Of a DNA stretch of 64,000 bases, positions 16,901-23,719 are shown piece after piece; positions within the stretch are counted from its first letter, which is position 1, and the number at the start of each line of letters is the position of its first letter. A program made the translations under genes and the position numbers. The DNA is from Allopusillimonas ginsengisoli. GTDB taxonomy: Bacteria > Pseudomonadota > Gammaproteobacteria > Burkholderiales > Burkholderiaceae_B. The stretch is taken from positions 124,001-188,000 of the forward strand of contig NZ_SDQE01000002.1 of assembly GCF_004153455.1 (NCBI RefSeq), given 5' to 3'. The notes below the pieces were generated by a model. That model had not been told where the DNA came from. It did not search any database and worked only from the letters and a program-made list of their open reading frames with translations.

Positions 16901-18155
16901 TATCTGCTTGCTCAGGCAGCAGATCCTCCACACCCTTGGTCCTGGCAGACAACACCACCGGGTCGCTCATGCCCCACCCTTCCGGCGCGGCCAGAAACAC
17001 AGCCGCCGTGCGTGCCGGGACACCGCTGACTGCAGTTGGCCAATCAGCCGCTTCTCCTTCACCAAAGCGCAAGGTCTGGATCACAGGAATATCCAAGGCG
17101 AGAAAATCTTTGGTACGAGCGGATCCGTTACGCATATGAGTGAGATTGACCAGCACATCTACGCCGGCCTTGGCGAGAGCGCCCGCCACCCCGGCAGGAT
17201 CGGACGCATCCTGCCAGAACACGATTGGCAACAGGCCAGCAGCCTCGCTGCGGGCAACCAGTTGATCGACCTCGCGGGTGAGCATATCGGTGATCACCCC
17301 TTGATGAATCAGGAAGGCAACCCGGCCTCTGCGGGCCGAAGCGGGGAGATCGTTCGCGCTGCCTCTACCGCCAATGCCTGTGTTGCGGTCGGTACTCACA
17401 GCCTGACCCAATACCTGGGGACTGCCATGCTGCGCATACCAGCCGAGATACGCACTGATGCTGTCGAATACCTGATCCGCCTTGGGGTGGTAAAAGCCGG
17501 TAGCTGGCAAGAGCCTGGGAGGGGCCATCAGATGCGGCTGTGGCGCGCCGCCCCTCTGCATGGCATGAAAGAGTTGAAAAAAACGCTGGAAGTTGTGTTC
17601 GCCGCCTGCTGCATAGAGCGCCGCCAATGCAGACGCATAGTGTGGCGCAAGCCCTTTCCAGGAGGGAGCGCCACCGCCGACGACCAGTTGCGAAGCCTCT
17701 TCATGCCGTTCTACCTGCTCCAGCCGCTGCATCAGCATAGCGCGATCATTGGGCCTGGGCGCATCGAGCAGCACGAGGTCGGTGTTAGCCAGCGCTTGCC
17801 GCAATACTTCGGGCTCGACCTTTTCTATATTGAGATCGTATAGACGAACATCGTGTTGCACAGCGAATTGCTGCAGTAAGCCGAACTTCTCGGCCGACAC
17901 AAAGCTATTGTGCAAAACCAGCATCATTGGGGGATTCGCAACCGGAGTTCTGGCTTCTGGGGTTGCTCCCACCGCTGCCGGTGTCCCAGCCAGCGTTGTC
18001 GCGGATGCAGTTGCCGGAGCAGCCATGCCGGTGGTTGCTGACGAGACTTTTGGCAACGGCGAAGGTTGCACCGTGGCAATGGCGCTTGCCGTTGCGAATG
18101 AAACGGTGAACGCCAGCGCATATGCGCAGCGACGGGTCCAGGTGCTCAATGACAT
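13944..18155 (-). CDS. CobN-like chelatase, apparently exported and membrane-anchored (HmuS-like)
   Basis: A 1403-residue member of the CobN/Mg-chelatase large-subunit family. Family landmarks are HLGSHGTQEWLPGK (H617, E621), IQDNVGEAIQAKRRG, IQSGRNLYAFEADKIP, GRPRVDVVVQVTGVYRD (about 973) and IFSNAPGAYGTG. Unlike cytosolic CobN it starts with a signal-like segment (about residues 10-28, CAYALAFTVSFATASA) and ends with one membrane helix (about 1372-1391, RYVLLVLMLLLCASGGAW), so the catalytic body should lie in the periplasm. The segment that reads DNREHDLLDSDD in cobalt chelatases reads SRSSSLHGVLSTDH here. HmuS of Bacteroidota, a CobN relative reported to remove iron from heme, comes from a comparable operon. 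Its ATG overlaps the receptor stop (TGATG). Substrate is open: heme, cobalamin-like tetrapyrrole, or a zinc-related role as hinted by the upstream box. Confidence 0.88.
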   Translation of the reverse strand: MSLSTWTRRCAYALAFTVSFATASAIATVQPSPLPKVSSATTGMAAPATASATTLAGTPAAVGATPEARTPVANPPMMLVLHNSFVSAEKFGLLQQFAVQHDVRLYDLNIEKVEPEVLRQALANTDLVLLDAPRPNDRAMLMQRLEQVERHEEASQLVVGGGAPSWKGLAPHYASALAALYAAGGEHNFQRFFQLFHAMQRGGAPQPHLMAPPRLLPATGFYHPKADQVFDSISAYLGWYAQHGSPQVLGQAVSTDRNTGIGGRGSANDLPASARRGRVAFLIHQGVITDMLTREVDQLVARSEAAGLLPIVFWQDASDPAGVAGALAKAGVDVLVNLTHMRNGSARTKDFLALDIPVIQTLRFGEGEAADWPTAVSGVPARTAAVFLAAPEGWGMSDPVVLSARTKGVEDLLPEQADMLIAKLKSLVALRHTPPARKKLALMFWNYPAGEKNMAASNLNVPRSIVSIQAALKHDGYHVGDALTEQQIIAAGQRMLGALHGSVSLDELETEGLAARYPLADYKRWLASLPSQRRAELQHGGDPARHWAVRERNGEQYFIIPRWQSGNLLIMPQMPRGPNPQAHYHDTAAAPDHLYMAAYLYLQNNYGSHALIHLGSHGTQEWLPGKDRGLAAIDYPFLAAGNIPVFYPYIQDNVGEAIQAKRRGRAVTVSHQTPPFAPAGLYDQLRDLHHLIHEYQQVDEGMVRERVRQQITHAAIQAHLHDDLGWTAQHIQQDFDGFLQQLHDHLHELARVATPLGLHTFGVPASLEHRVSTIMQQLGQPFYDALGTNSAELFADDYSELQRTPAYQAVQTMLATKAAVHLRPIGTPSDQSALKPFVERAKRLDHNLRNTQENDTLLAALAGRFVPPGAGGDPIRNPDIQSGRNLYAFEADKIPARAAYESGAKAYEQLLQAFRSEHHGAFPKKLAFSLWSSEAIRHLGVTEAQILHALGLRPVWDAGGRVTALDIIPATELGRPRVDVVVQVTGVYRDQFDSFMRLLADALDRLFRLNEPNNPIADHNRRIAATLQGSGLSHETAQAAASYRIFSNAPGAYGTGVPGLALQSTSWDDNAALARQFLSSSRYAYGSKGWGETLVQANLLAEQLRGAQAVIMSRSSSLHGVLSTDHSFEFMGGLSTAIRHLDGTAPQLLISDLRSNTIKTTGLARFLADELRARYLNPHWIAAMQQEGYAGTLQVLNVANNLFGWQVADPNTVRDDQWQALFDTYVMDTRQLGVREWFERHNPTAQAQVLERMAETIRKGYWNASNETRRALAERWLALENQFGVNTGAATTRQYIVDLAQGFGLSAAPAPAAEVVPHVIAEPQTPPKQGSRSQQERPAPRGAVKPDEPTEHVQGQVLEPVAAQQMQDYIPRYVLLVLMLLLCASGGAWQVWHNRHTGLNDAR

Positions 18156-20134
18156 CAGAATCTCGCCGTTAGCCCAACAAAATAACGTCGCCCTTCATCG
18201 GCATCGCTGTAGATGCTGGCGTCGTCGTTGCTCAACCGCTTGTCTGTGAGGTTTTCGATCCCGACATGCACGCTCAACTGTTTGTTCAGGATGTAGTCCA
18301 GATACCAATGCAGCAAGGCATAGCCCGGACGATCTGATTGAGTAGGCGAGCGATATTGGTCGCCTATGTATTCCACACGCAGACGGGTGGAAACCTGGGC
18401 CAGCGGGGCCCACCCCAAGGTTGCGTTAACCCTGTGGCGCGAACGTTCGGCAAGCGGTTCGCCAGTAAGGCGATCACGCGCATCCAGATAGGTGTAATTG
18501 GCATCCAGGCGCCACTGACTGGGGAGATCGACACCCGCGCCCAGCTCCAGCCCGCGCAACCGCACCTTGGCCACGTTCTCGTAGTTCAGGCAGACCCTGC
18601 CGCGTTCGTAACAAGTAGGCTGCCTGACGGTTTCGATCAGGTTCTTGACATCGTTCTGGAACAGCGTGGCGCTGGCGGACCACGGACGCTGGTCGAATTC
18701 AACACCCAGCTCAAACGATTGGTTGGTTTCAGGCTGCAGGTTTGGATTGCCGCGGATGATGCCACGCCCACCCATTGCCGCCCTGGACTCATATTCCGGC
18801 GACAGTTGCTTGAGCGTGGGCGCTTTGAAACCGCGGCCTGCGCCGGCCTTTAACGTGAGTGTTTCCCCCGGATGGAACAGCAGATAGGCGCGAGGGCTGA
18901 TCTCGGAGCCGAATACCTCGTGGTGATCTACGCGGCTACCCAGCACCAGTTCCCAATGTTGATCGAGCCGGATCTCATCCTGTGCGAAGAATGCGTAGTG
19001 GTCCTGGGATTTCCGGCCTTGTTGGTTAAGGGTTGGATCTTTGAGGGTTTCGCGCCGGGCTTCCGCACCGAGTGTCAGCTTATGCGCTGAGCCGAGAAAA
19101 AAGCCAAGATGGCCATCAAGCACGGTATCTGCAAAGCGATTAGGCCCGCTCGTCGTGTTGCCATCGCTTCGAGTATTGACGCGATCCAGGGTGGACCGAT
19201 AGAAGCGGAACTGGCTATCTCCCCAGTTCCAGTTTGCCGTGTGTGACACAGCATAGCGCCGGCGCTGGACATCGTCTTCACTGTTGTAAGTGATGCCGCG
19301 CGAACCACCTCGTACACCTTCGCGGGCTTCATGCCCCGCATCGATGGACATGTCGATGCGCTGGCGCGGATCGGGTGTCCATGCAAGCCCAAGGTGACCT
19401 GTTTTGGCGCTGCGTTGATCTAATGCTGTCAGGGTTGTATTGCCGGCATCGCGCAAGGCATGGCGATGGCTGAGCTCGCCCCATGCGTTCAGGCCAAGAC
19501 GCCCGGCAACCAACGGACCACCAAGATAAAAGCCATTCTTGAACTGATTGCCGCCCAGGCTGTGATCGTTCAGCAAGGCATAGCTGCTGAATGAGCCTTG
19601 CCAAGTGTCGGTCGCGGTGCGCGTTACGACATTGACCACCCCGCCCAGGGCTTCTGATCCGTATAACGAGGACATGGGGCCGCGCACCACTTCGAGCCGC
19701 TCGATGGCGGCGGTGGGAACCCATCCGAGTTCGTAGTCGGAATGCGCAATGGCCGATGCGGACGCGTTGATTCGCTGCCCGTCGATGAGCATGAGCGTGT
19801 GTTCGGCGCCCATGCCGCGAATGGAAATGCCACGGCGGCCAAGCCCGGTGTTTTCGAGACCTACGCCGACCGTACCTCGGACAGCATCGGCAAGATCGAG
19901 CACCGGACGTCGGCGCAAGCCTTCGCCATCGATCACCGTGACACTGGCGGGGGCATCTGCAAGACTGCGCTCGGAGGCTGTTGCCGTGACCACCACTGGA
20001 TTGAGGCTGGTTACCCGCCCCTGCTGAACCGCAGAGGCGCGCTCTTGTTTTGGGGTGAAGGGTTGAGCGCCAACGGTGCTGGTGCCGACCATTAATGCCG
20101 CCAGGCAAACCGGCGTGATGATGCGCGTGGTCAT
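18155..20134 (-). CDS. TonB-dependent outer-membrane receptor of the CobN-like operon
   Basis: A 659-residue TonB-dependent receptor. A signal peptide ends near VGAQ (residue 23). A TonB box-like LNPVVVTATA lies near residue 44, and the plug contains SLADAPASVTVIDGEGLRRRP, ISIRGMGAEHTLMLIDGQRI and VRGPMSSLYGSEALGGVVNVVT. The barrel has GFKAPTLKQLSPEY and GNPNLQPETNQSFELG, and ends YFVGLTARF. The size and motifs fit the FepA/CirA/BtuB group, which import siderophores, cobalamin or metal complexes. The plug-barrel region has a cysteine pair (PTCYERGRVC). It is the first gene of an operon with the chelatase, ExbB-like and DUF2149 genes, and overlaps the chelatase start by one base. A Zur-like box lies 78 bases upstream of its ATG. 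The ligand is unknown. Confidence 0.9.
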   Translation of the reverse strand: MTTRIITPVCLAALMVGTSTVGAQPFTPKQERASAVQQGRVTSLNPVVVTATASERSLADAPASVTVIDGEGLRRRPVLDLADAVRGTVGVGLENTGLGRRGISIRGMGAEHTLMLIDGQRINASASAIAHSDYELGWVPTAAIERLEVVRGPMSSLYGSEALGGVVNVVTRTATDTWQGSFSSYALLNDHSLGGNQFKNGFYLGGPLVAGRLGLNAWGELSHRHALRDAGNTTLTALDQRSAKTGHLGLAWTPDPRQRIDMSIDAGHEAREGVRGGSRGITYNSEDDVQRRRYAVSHTANWNWGDSQFRFYRSTLDRVNTRSDGNTTSGPNRFADTVLDGHLGFFLGSAHKLTLGAEARRETLKDPTLNQQGRKSQDHYAFFAQDEIRLDQHWELVLGSRVDHHEVFGSEISPRAYLLFHPGETLTLKAGAGRGFKAPTLKQLSPEYESRAAMGGRGIIRGNPNLQPETNQSFELGVEFDQRPWSASATLFQNDVKNLIETVRQPTCYERGRVCLNYENVAKVRLRGLELGAGVDLPSQWRLDANYTYLDARDRLTGEPLAERSRHRVNATLGWAPLAQVSTRLRVEYIGDQYRSPTQSDRPGYALLHWYLDYILNKQLSVHVGIENLTDKRLSNDDASIYSDADEGRRYFVGLTARF

Positions 20135-20170
20135 GGTTGTTCTCTGAATGATGGTGTGCGCGATTTACCT

Positions 20171-20188
20171 GAAGCACACGCGTGCTTC
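20171..20188 (-). other. Hairpin in leader of the CobN-like operon
   Basis: GAAGCAC and GTGCTTC form a 7-bp stem with a 4-base loop, 37 bases before the receptor ATG and downstream of the Zur-like box. It has no T-run, so it is not a simple terminator. It may shape the leader RNA or be an additional palindromic site. Confidence 0.35.
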
Positions 20189-20211
20189 ATTGGTTACACA
20201 CAAAAATGCAA

Positions 20212-20226
20212 TGTTATAACATAACT
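20212..20226. promoter_or_regulatory. Zur-like box upstream of the CobN-like operon
   Basis: TGTTATAACATAACT contains the inverted repeat GTTAT-AAC-ATAAC. It matches the proteobacterial Zur core TGTTATANTATAACA at all but two defined positions. On the minus strand it overlaps a plausible -10 (TATAAC or TTATAA) that lies 18-19 bases after a TTGTCA -35 at 20243-20238. Zinc-dependent repression by Zur is therefore plausible. The consensus is from memory and binding is not shown. Confidence 0.5.
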
Positions 20227-20293
20227 TTATATGGCTATGACAACTGCATTCTTCAGAGAAAACGTGTTGTAGTAACGAAATCGCCAGCCGGCG

Positions 20294-21967
20294 TTACGCA
20301 GCCTTGCGGGATGATGCAGCTTCCCGCTGACGCTTGGCTTCTTCAAGCAAATAGGCCTGGTAGTCGTCCAGGTCGCCGTCAAAGTCTTTCATCCCGCCGC
20401 GCGACACCAGCCAGAACTCGTCGCATACCGACCTAAGCAAGGCGCGGTCATGGCTCACGAGCATGACAGAGCCTTCGAACTCGTTCAAGGCCACACTGAG
20501 CGCCTCGCGAGTCGCCAAATCCAGATGGTTGGTGGGCTCGTCTAGCAGCAACAGATTAGGGCGCTGCCACACGATCATGCACAATACCAGCCGAGCCTTT
20601 TCGCCTCCGCTCATACTGCCCACGCTCTGCTTGACCATATCGCCGCTGAAATTAAAGGTCCCCAAAAAGTTGCGCAAACCCTGTTCACGGCAGTCCATGG
20701 CGCTGGGACGCACGCCGGCGGGGGTATCGCGCGCCAGCCTGATCATGTGTTCCAGCGGATTGTCGGCCGGCCGCAGGACGTCGAGCTCCTGCTGAGAGAA
20801 GTAGCCGATATTCAGCCCTTTGCCGGTGATAATCTCGCCTGCCGTGGTTTTCAGCGCGCCCGCGATAGTTTTGACCAGGGTGGACTTGCCTTGCCCGTTC
20901 GCGCCCAGAATGCCGATACGCTGCCCGGCCAGTACCGAACGATTGATGTTGTGCACAATGACTGTCGGCAATGTGTCTGCCGGCGCATCAGAAGCCGGTG
21001 GATAGCCAAAGCTGGCATCCGACATCGACAGCATGGGATTGGGCAGGCTGAGTGGTTCCTTGAACTGAAACTGGAACTCGGCGTCGGCCAGCACAGGCGC
21101 GACCTTTTCCATCCGCTCCAGCGCCTTGACTCGGCTTTGCGCCTGCTTGGCCTTGCTGGCCTTGGCTTTGAACCGGTCAATGAATTTTTGCAGATGCGCA
21201 ACTTTCTCCTGTTGCTTGGCGTGCGCCGCCTGCTGCAACAGCATTTGTTCGGCACGCATGTCTTCGAACTTGCTGTAATTGCCGCCGTAGCGCACCAGCT
21301 TGCCGTGATCGATATGCAAAGTGACGTTAGTGACCGCATCCAGAAATTCGCGATCATGGCTGATCACCACCATCGTGCCTGCATAGTGCTTGAGCCAGGC
21401 CTCGAGCCAGACCAGGGCGTCCAGATCCAGGTGATTGGTGGGCTCGTCGAGCAGGAGCAAGTCGGATGGGCACATCAAGGCACGCGCCAACTGAAGGCGC
21501 ATGCGCCAGCCCCCTGAAAAGCTGTTCACGGGCTGGTCCAGCTCGGCCACGCTGAACCCCAGCCCCAGGATAAGCGCTTGCGCACGCGCTGAAGCATCAT
21601 GTGCGCCGGCATCATGCAGCGCCATATAGGCGTGCGCCATGCGCATGCCATCGTCGCTGTTTTCTGCCTCGGTCACTTCGGCTTGCGCGGCCTTGAGCAC
21701 GACATCGCCGTCGACCACGAAGTCGGTGGCGCTTTGCCCGGTTTCCGGCATGTCTTGGGCAACTTGCGACATGCGCCATTGCGCGGGCATGGAAAATTCG
21801 CCGCCGTCTTCGTGCAAAGTGCCATTGAGCACGGCAAACAGGGAGGACTTGCCAGCGCCGTTGCGCCCGACCAGGCCGACTTTTTCACCGGGGTTAAGCG
21901 TGACGGATGTCTGGTCCAGCAATACTTTGCTGCCGCGACGCAAGGTCACGTTCTTGAGGATGATCAT
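20294..21967 (-). CDS. ABC-F family ATPase (ribosome-associated)
   Basis: A 557-residue protein with two ABC ATPase domains and no membrane part, the ABC-F plan. Domain 1 has Walker A GLVGRNGAGKSSLF (about residue 35), signature FSGGWRMRLQLARAL and Walker B LLLLDEPTNHLDLDALVWLE. A lysine-rich linker follows (about residues 235-300, HAKQQEKVAHLQKFIDRF). Domain 2 has GILGANGQGKSTLVKT, SGGEKARLVL and LLLLDEPTNHLD. ABC-F proteins act on ribosomes, tuning elongation or relieving stalls; this one resembles the housekeeping Uup/YheS types more than dedicated resistance proteins. The start is the ATG at 21967 (MIILKNVTLRRG), which aligns with the domain onset; an upstream extension in frame has no family character. 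It stands alone, downstream of the Zur-box region on the same strand. Confidence 0.93.
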   Translation of the reverse strand: MIILKNVTLRRGSKVLLDQTSVTLNPGEKVGLVGRNGAGKSSLFAVLNGTLHEDGGEFSMPAQWRMSQVAQDMPETGQSATDFVVDGDVVLKAAQAEVTEAENSDDGMRMAHAYMALHDAGAHDASARAQALILGLGFSVAELDQPVNSFSGGWRMRLQLARALMCPSDLLLLDEPTNHLDLDALVWLEAWLKHYAGTMVVISHDREFLDAVTNVTLHIDHGKLVRYGGNYSKFEDMRAEQMLLQQAAHAKQQEKVAHLQKFIDRFKAKASKAKQAQSRVKALERMEKVAPVLADAEFQFQFKEPLSLPNPMLSMSDASFGYPPASDAPADTLPTVIVHNINRSVLAGQRIGILGANGQGKSTLVKTIAGALKTTAGEIITGKGLNIGYFSQQELDVLRPADNPLEHMIRLARDTPAGVRPSAMDCREQGLRNFLGTFNFSGDMVKQSVGSMSGGEKARLVLCMIVWQRPNLLLLDEPTNHLDLATREALSVALNEFEGSVMLVSHDRALLRSVCDEFWLVSRGGMKDFDGDLDDYQAYLLEEAKRQREAASSRKAA

Positions 21968-22183
21968 GGAAAAAAGCGAGGAACTGCGCGGGGAAAGGCA
22001 AACAGTGTAGCATCCGGGGCCACCGCCACCCGAATGACCTTTGCCGGCGCTGCGCCATCCTGGCAAAAGAAAAATGATAAATTCAGTTAACGCACGCGCT
22101 GGCATCAAGCAGCGTGAGCCAAGCGAATCACCATCGTGCATTTCAAGACGTCACTTAACACTTTCCTGCGATAAGGCCCCGGC

Positions 22184-22900
22184 GTGACTCCTCTATCCAC
22201 TCACTTCGATCATCTCGTCCTCATGATGCGCGACGAGCTGATGAATCGCGCACCGCTGTTCGAGCGTGATGGCTATCGCCTGACAGACCTGGCTGTCCAT
22301 AATCTTGGGTCCATCAATCGTTTGATTCCGCTGGACTCTACCTATATTGAGTTGCTGGGATGGCCCGCCGGCAAGCCGCCGCAGCGCAAGGAGATCGCCG
22401 AGCAGCCCCTGGGCCTTGATGCGCTGGTGTTCAGAACCGAGGATGCACAGGCAACCTTCGAGCGATTGCAGCGTGCAGGGTACAAGGTGAATCCCGTGCA
22501 GCGCCTGGAGCGCCCTTTGCTGTTCCAGGGGAAGGAGTGCCTGGCGCGGTTTGATACGGTGCGGTTCTCGGTGCAGCCCGTTGCCGGGCTGCGTATATAC
22601 TTTTGCCAGCACCTGACGCCGGAATTTATCTGGAACGAGGCGGCAATACACCACAAAAACGGAGCGAAGTCGCTTGACCAGATTATCGTGGAGGCGCCAG
22701 CCGCCCAGACTGTTTCCACGCAACTGGCCGCAGTGATAGATGGCAGACCGCACATCCGGGAAGATGGCGCCAATGTAATCGACCTGCCCAATCTGCAGCT
22801 TGTCGTGAAGTCCACCCCAAATCTTTCAGCGGCAAGCATTGCCCGGGCATCCATACTTCACGAAGATGGACGGATATGCGTATTCGATCCGCATTTGTAG
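22184..22900 (+). CDS. VOC superfamily (glyoxalase-like) protein
   Basis: A 238-residue protein with vicinal-oxygen-chelate character. The N-terminal half begins FDHLVLMMRDELMNRAPLFERDGY, the usual H-x-V start of a VOC module carrying a metal-ligand histidine. YIELLGWPAG holds a glutamate that may be the next ligand, and a second half-module contains FSVQPVAGLRIYFCQH. The family includes dioxygenases, isomerases and glyoxalases, so no reaction can be named. It starts with GTG at 22184, with AAGG about 8 bases upstream. It is divergent from the ABC-F gene and converges on the GntR gene downstream. No operon partner is seen. Confidence 0.75.
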   Translation: MTPLSTHFDHLVLMMRDELMNRAPLFERDGYRLTDLAVHNLGSINRLIPLDSTYIELLGWPAGKPPQRKEIAEQPLGLDALVFRTEDAQATFERLQRAGYKVNPVQRLERPLLFQGKECLARFDTVRFSVQPVAGLRIYFCQHLTPEFIWNEAAIHHKNGAKSLDQIIVEAPAAQTVSTQLAAVIDGRPHIREDGANVIDLPNLQLVVKSTPNLSAASIARASILHEDGRICVFDPHL

Positions 22901-22922
22901 GGGCGGCGGACAGTAAATTCCC

Positions 22923-23600
22923 TTAGAGGTATATTTTCGCAAGCCCTCTGGTAACGGCTTCCACGATTTGATCCTGTCGCAATGAGATATGCGCCGTCAT
23001 GAGTGCCTGCATTTTTTCGGCATCGCGCTCCTGCAAGGCATTGAGCAGTGCGCTGTGCTGATCCTGAGTCGATTCCCGCACAGCGTTGTCCATGGATATC
23101 CAGCGCATGAATCTGATCCGGCGGCTGATCAGCACCAGCATTTTTTCCAGCTCCGCGTTGCCAGTCATCTTGGCCAGCCTGTCGTGAAAGCCTTCATCCA
23201 GCTCCACCAGTTCCGTCACAGAGGTGGATGGCGCCACGGATCGGCTATGAGCCAGGTATTGCCCGAGTTCGACGATCTGTTCATCGGTCGCGCGCTGCGC
23301 GGCGTAACGACAGCACTCCTTCTCGATGGCCAGGCGCAACTCGTATAAATCCTTCATTTCCTTGACATCGAGCCTGCGCCGCACATAGCCACGGCTTGAT
23401 GCCTCCAGAAATCCCTCGTGCGCCAGGGCCATCAGGGCTTCGCGAACAGGTGTCCTGCTGACGCCCAGCGCGTCGGCCAACTCAGCTTCGTTCAGCCTTT
23501 CCCCTGGCTTGAATTCATAGAAAATCGCCATGGAGCGCAGACGATCAAGGACGTCTTCGCCCCGCTTTCCGCGTACTGACGAAATGGTTCGAGCTTGCAT
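22923..23600 (-). CDS. GntR family transcriptional regulator (FadR/FCD type)
   Basis: A 225-residue regulator. The winged helix-turn-helix (about residues 10-75) has GERLNEAELADALGVSRTPVREALMALAHEGFLE. The C-terminal FCD helical effector domain has LYELRLAIEKECCRYAA and FHDRLAKMTGNAELEKML, with histidines and an aspartate region that bind metal and organic acids in this family. I used the ATG at 23600 (MQARTISSV); a GTG at 23630 would add ten residues and neither has a strong ribosome site. It is divergent from the ThDP enzyme/Bug pair, and an 8-bp inverted repeat lies between them at 23676-23701. It most likely controls that pair in response to its substrate. Confidence 0.9.
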   Translation of the reverse strand: MQARTISSVRGKRGEDVLDRLRSMAIFYEFKPGERLNEAELADALGVSRTPVREALMALAHEGFLEASSRGYVRRRLDVKEMKDLYELRLAIEKECCRYAAQRATDEQIVELGQYLAHSRSVAPSTSVTELVELDEGFHDRLAKMTGNAELEKMLVLISRRIRFMRWISMDNAVRESTQDQHSALLNALQERDAEKMQALMTAHISLRQDQIVEAVTRGLAKIYL

Positions 23601-23675
23601 AAATTTAGTCGTGATCCGAATGACGGGCACCCGGATTATCTCACTTTCTCCGTGGCGCTTTTACTCTGCATGCAA

Positions 23676-23701
23676 TTCAGTATACTATTTTGCATACTGA
23701 A
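23676..23701. promoter_or_regulatory. Inverted repeat, candidate GntR operator
   Basis: TTCAGTAT and ATACTGAA form perfect 8-bp arms around a 10-base spacer, between the GntR gene and the ThDP enzyme gene. The site ends 18 bases before the enzyme ATG, so bound regulator could block its expression. Assignment to the neighbouring GntR protein is inference. Confidence 0.5.
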
Positions 23702-23719
23702 CAGGGAAAAGGAATACAC

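Noticed and set aside
16656-17843. Long plus-strand reading frame (about 395 codons) inside the CobN-like gene
   Set aside because: It lies fully antisense to a gene with clear family motifs, has no recognisable domain, and is explained by high-GC codon bias; same for the frame at 14505-15626.
21968-22141. N-terminal extension of the ABC-F protein
   Set aside because: The 58 extra residues have no domain character; family proteins start with the first strand of the ATPase domain, as from 21967.
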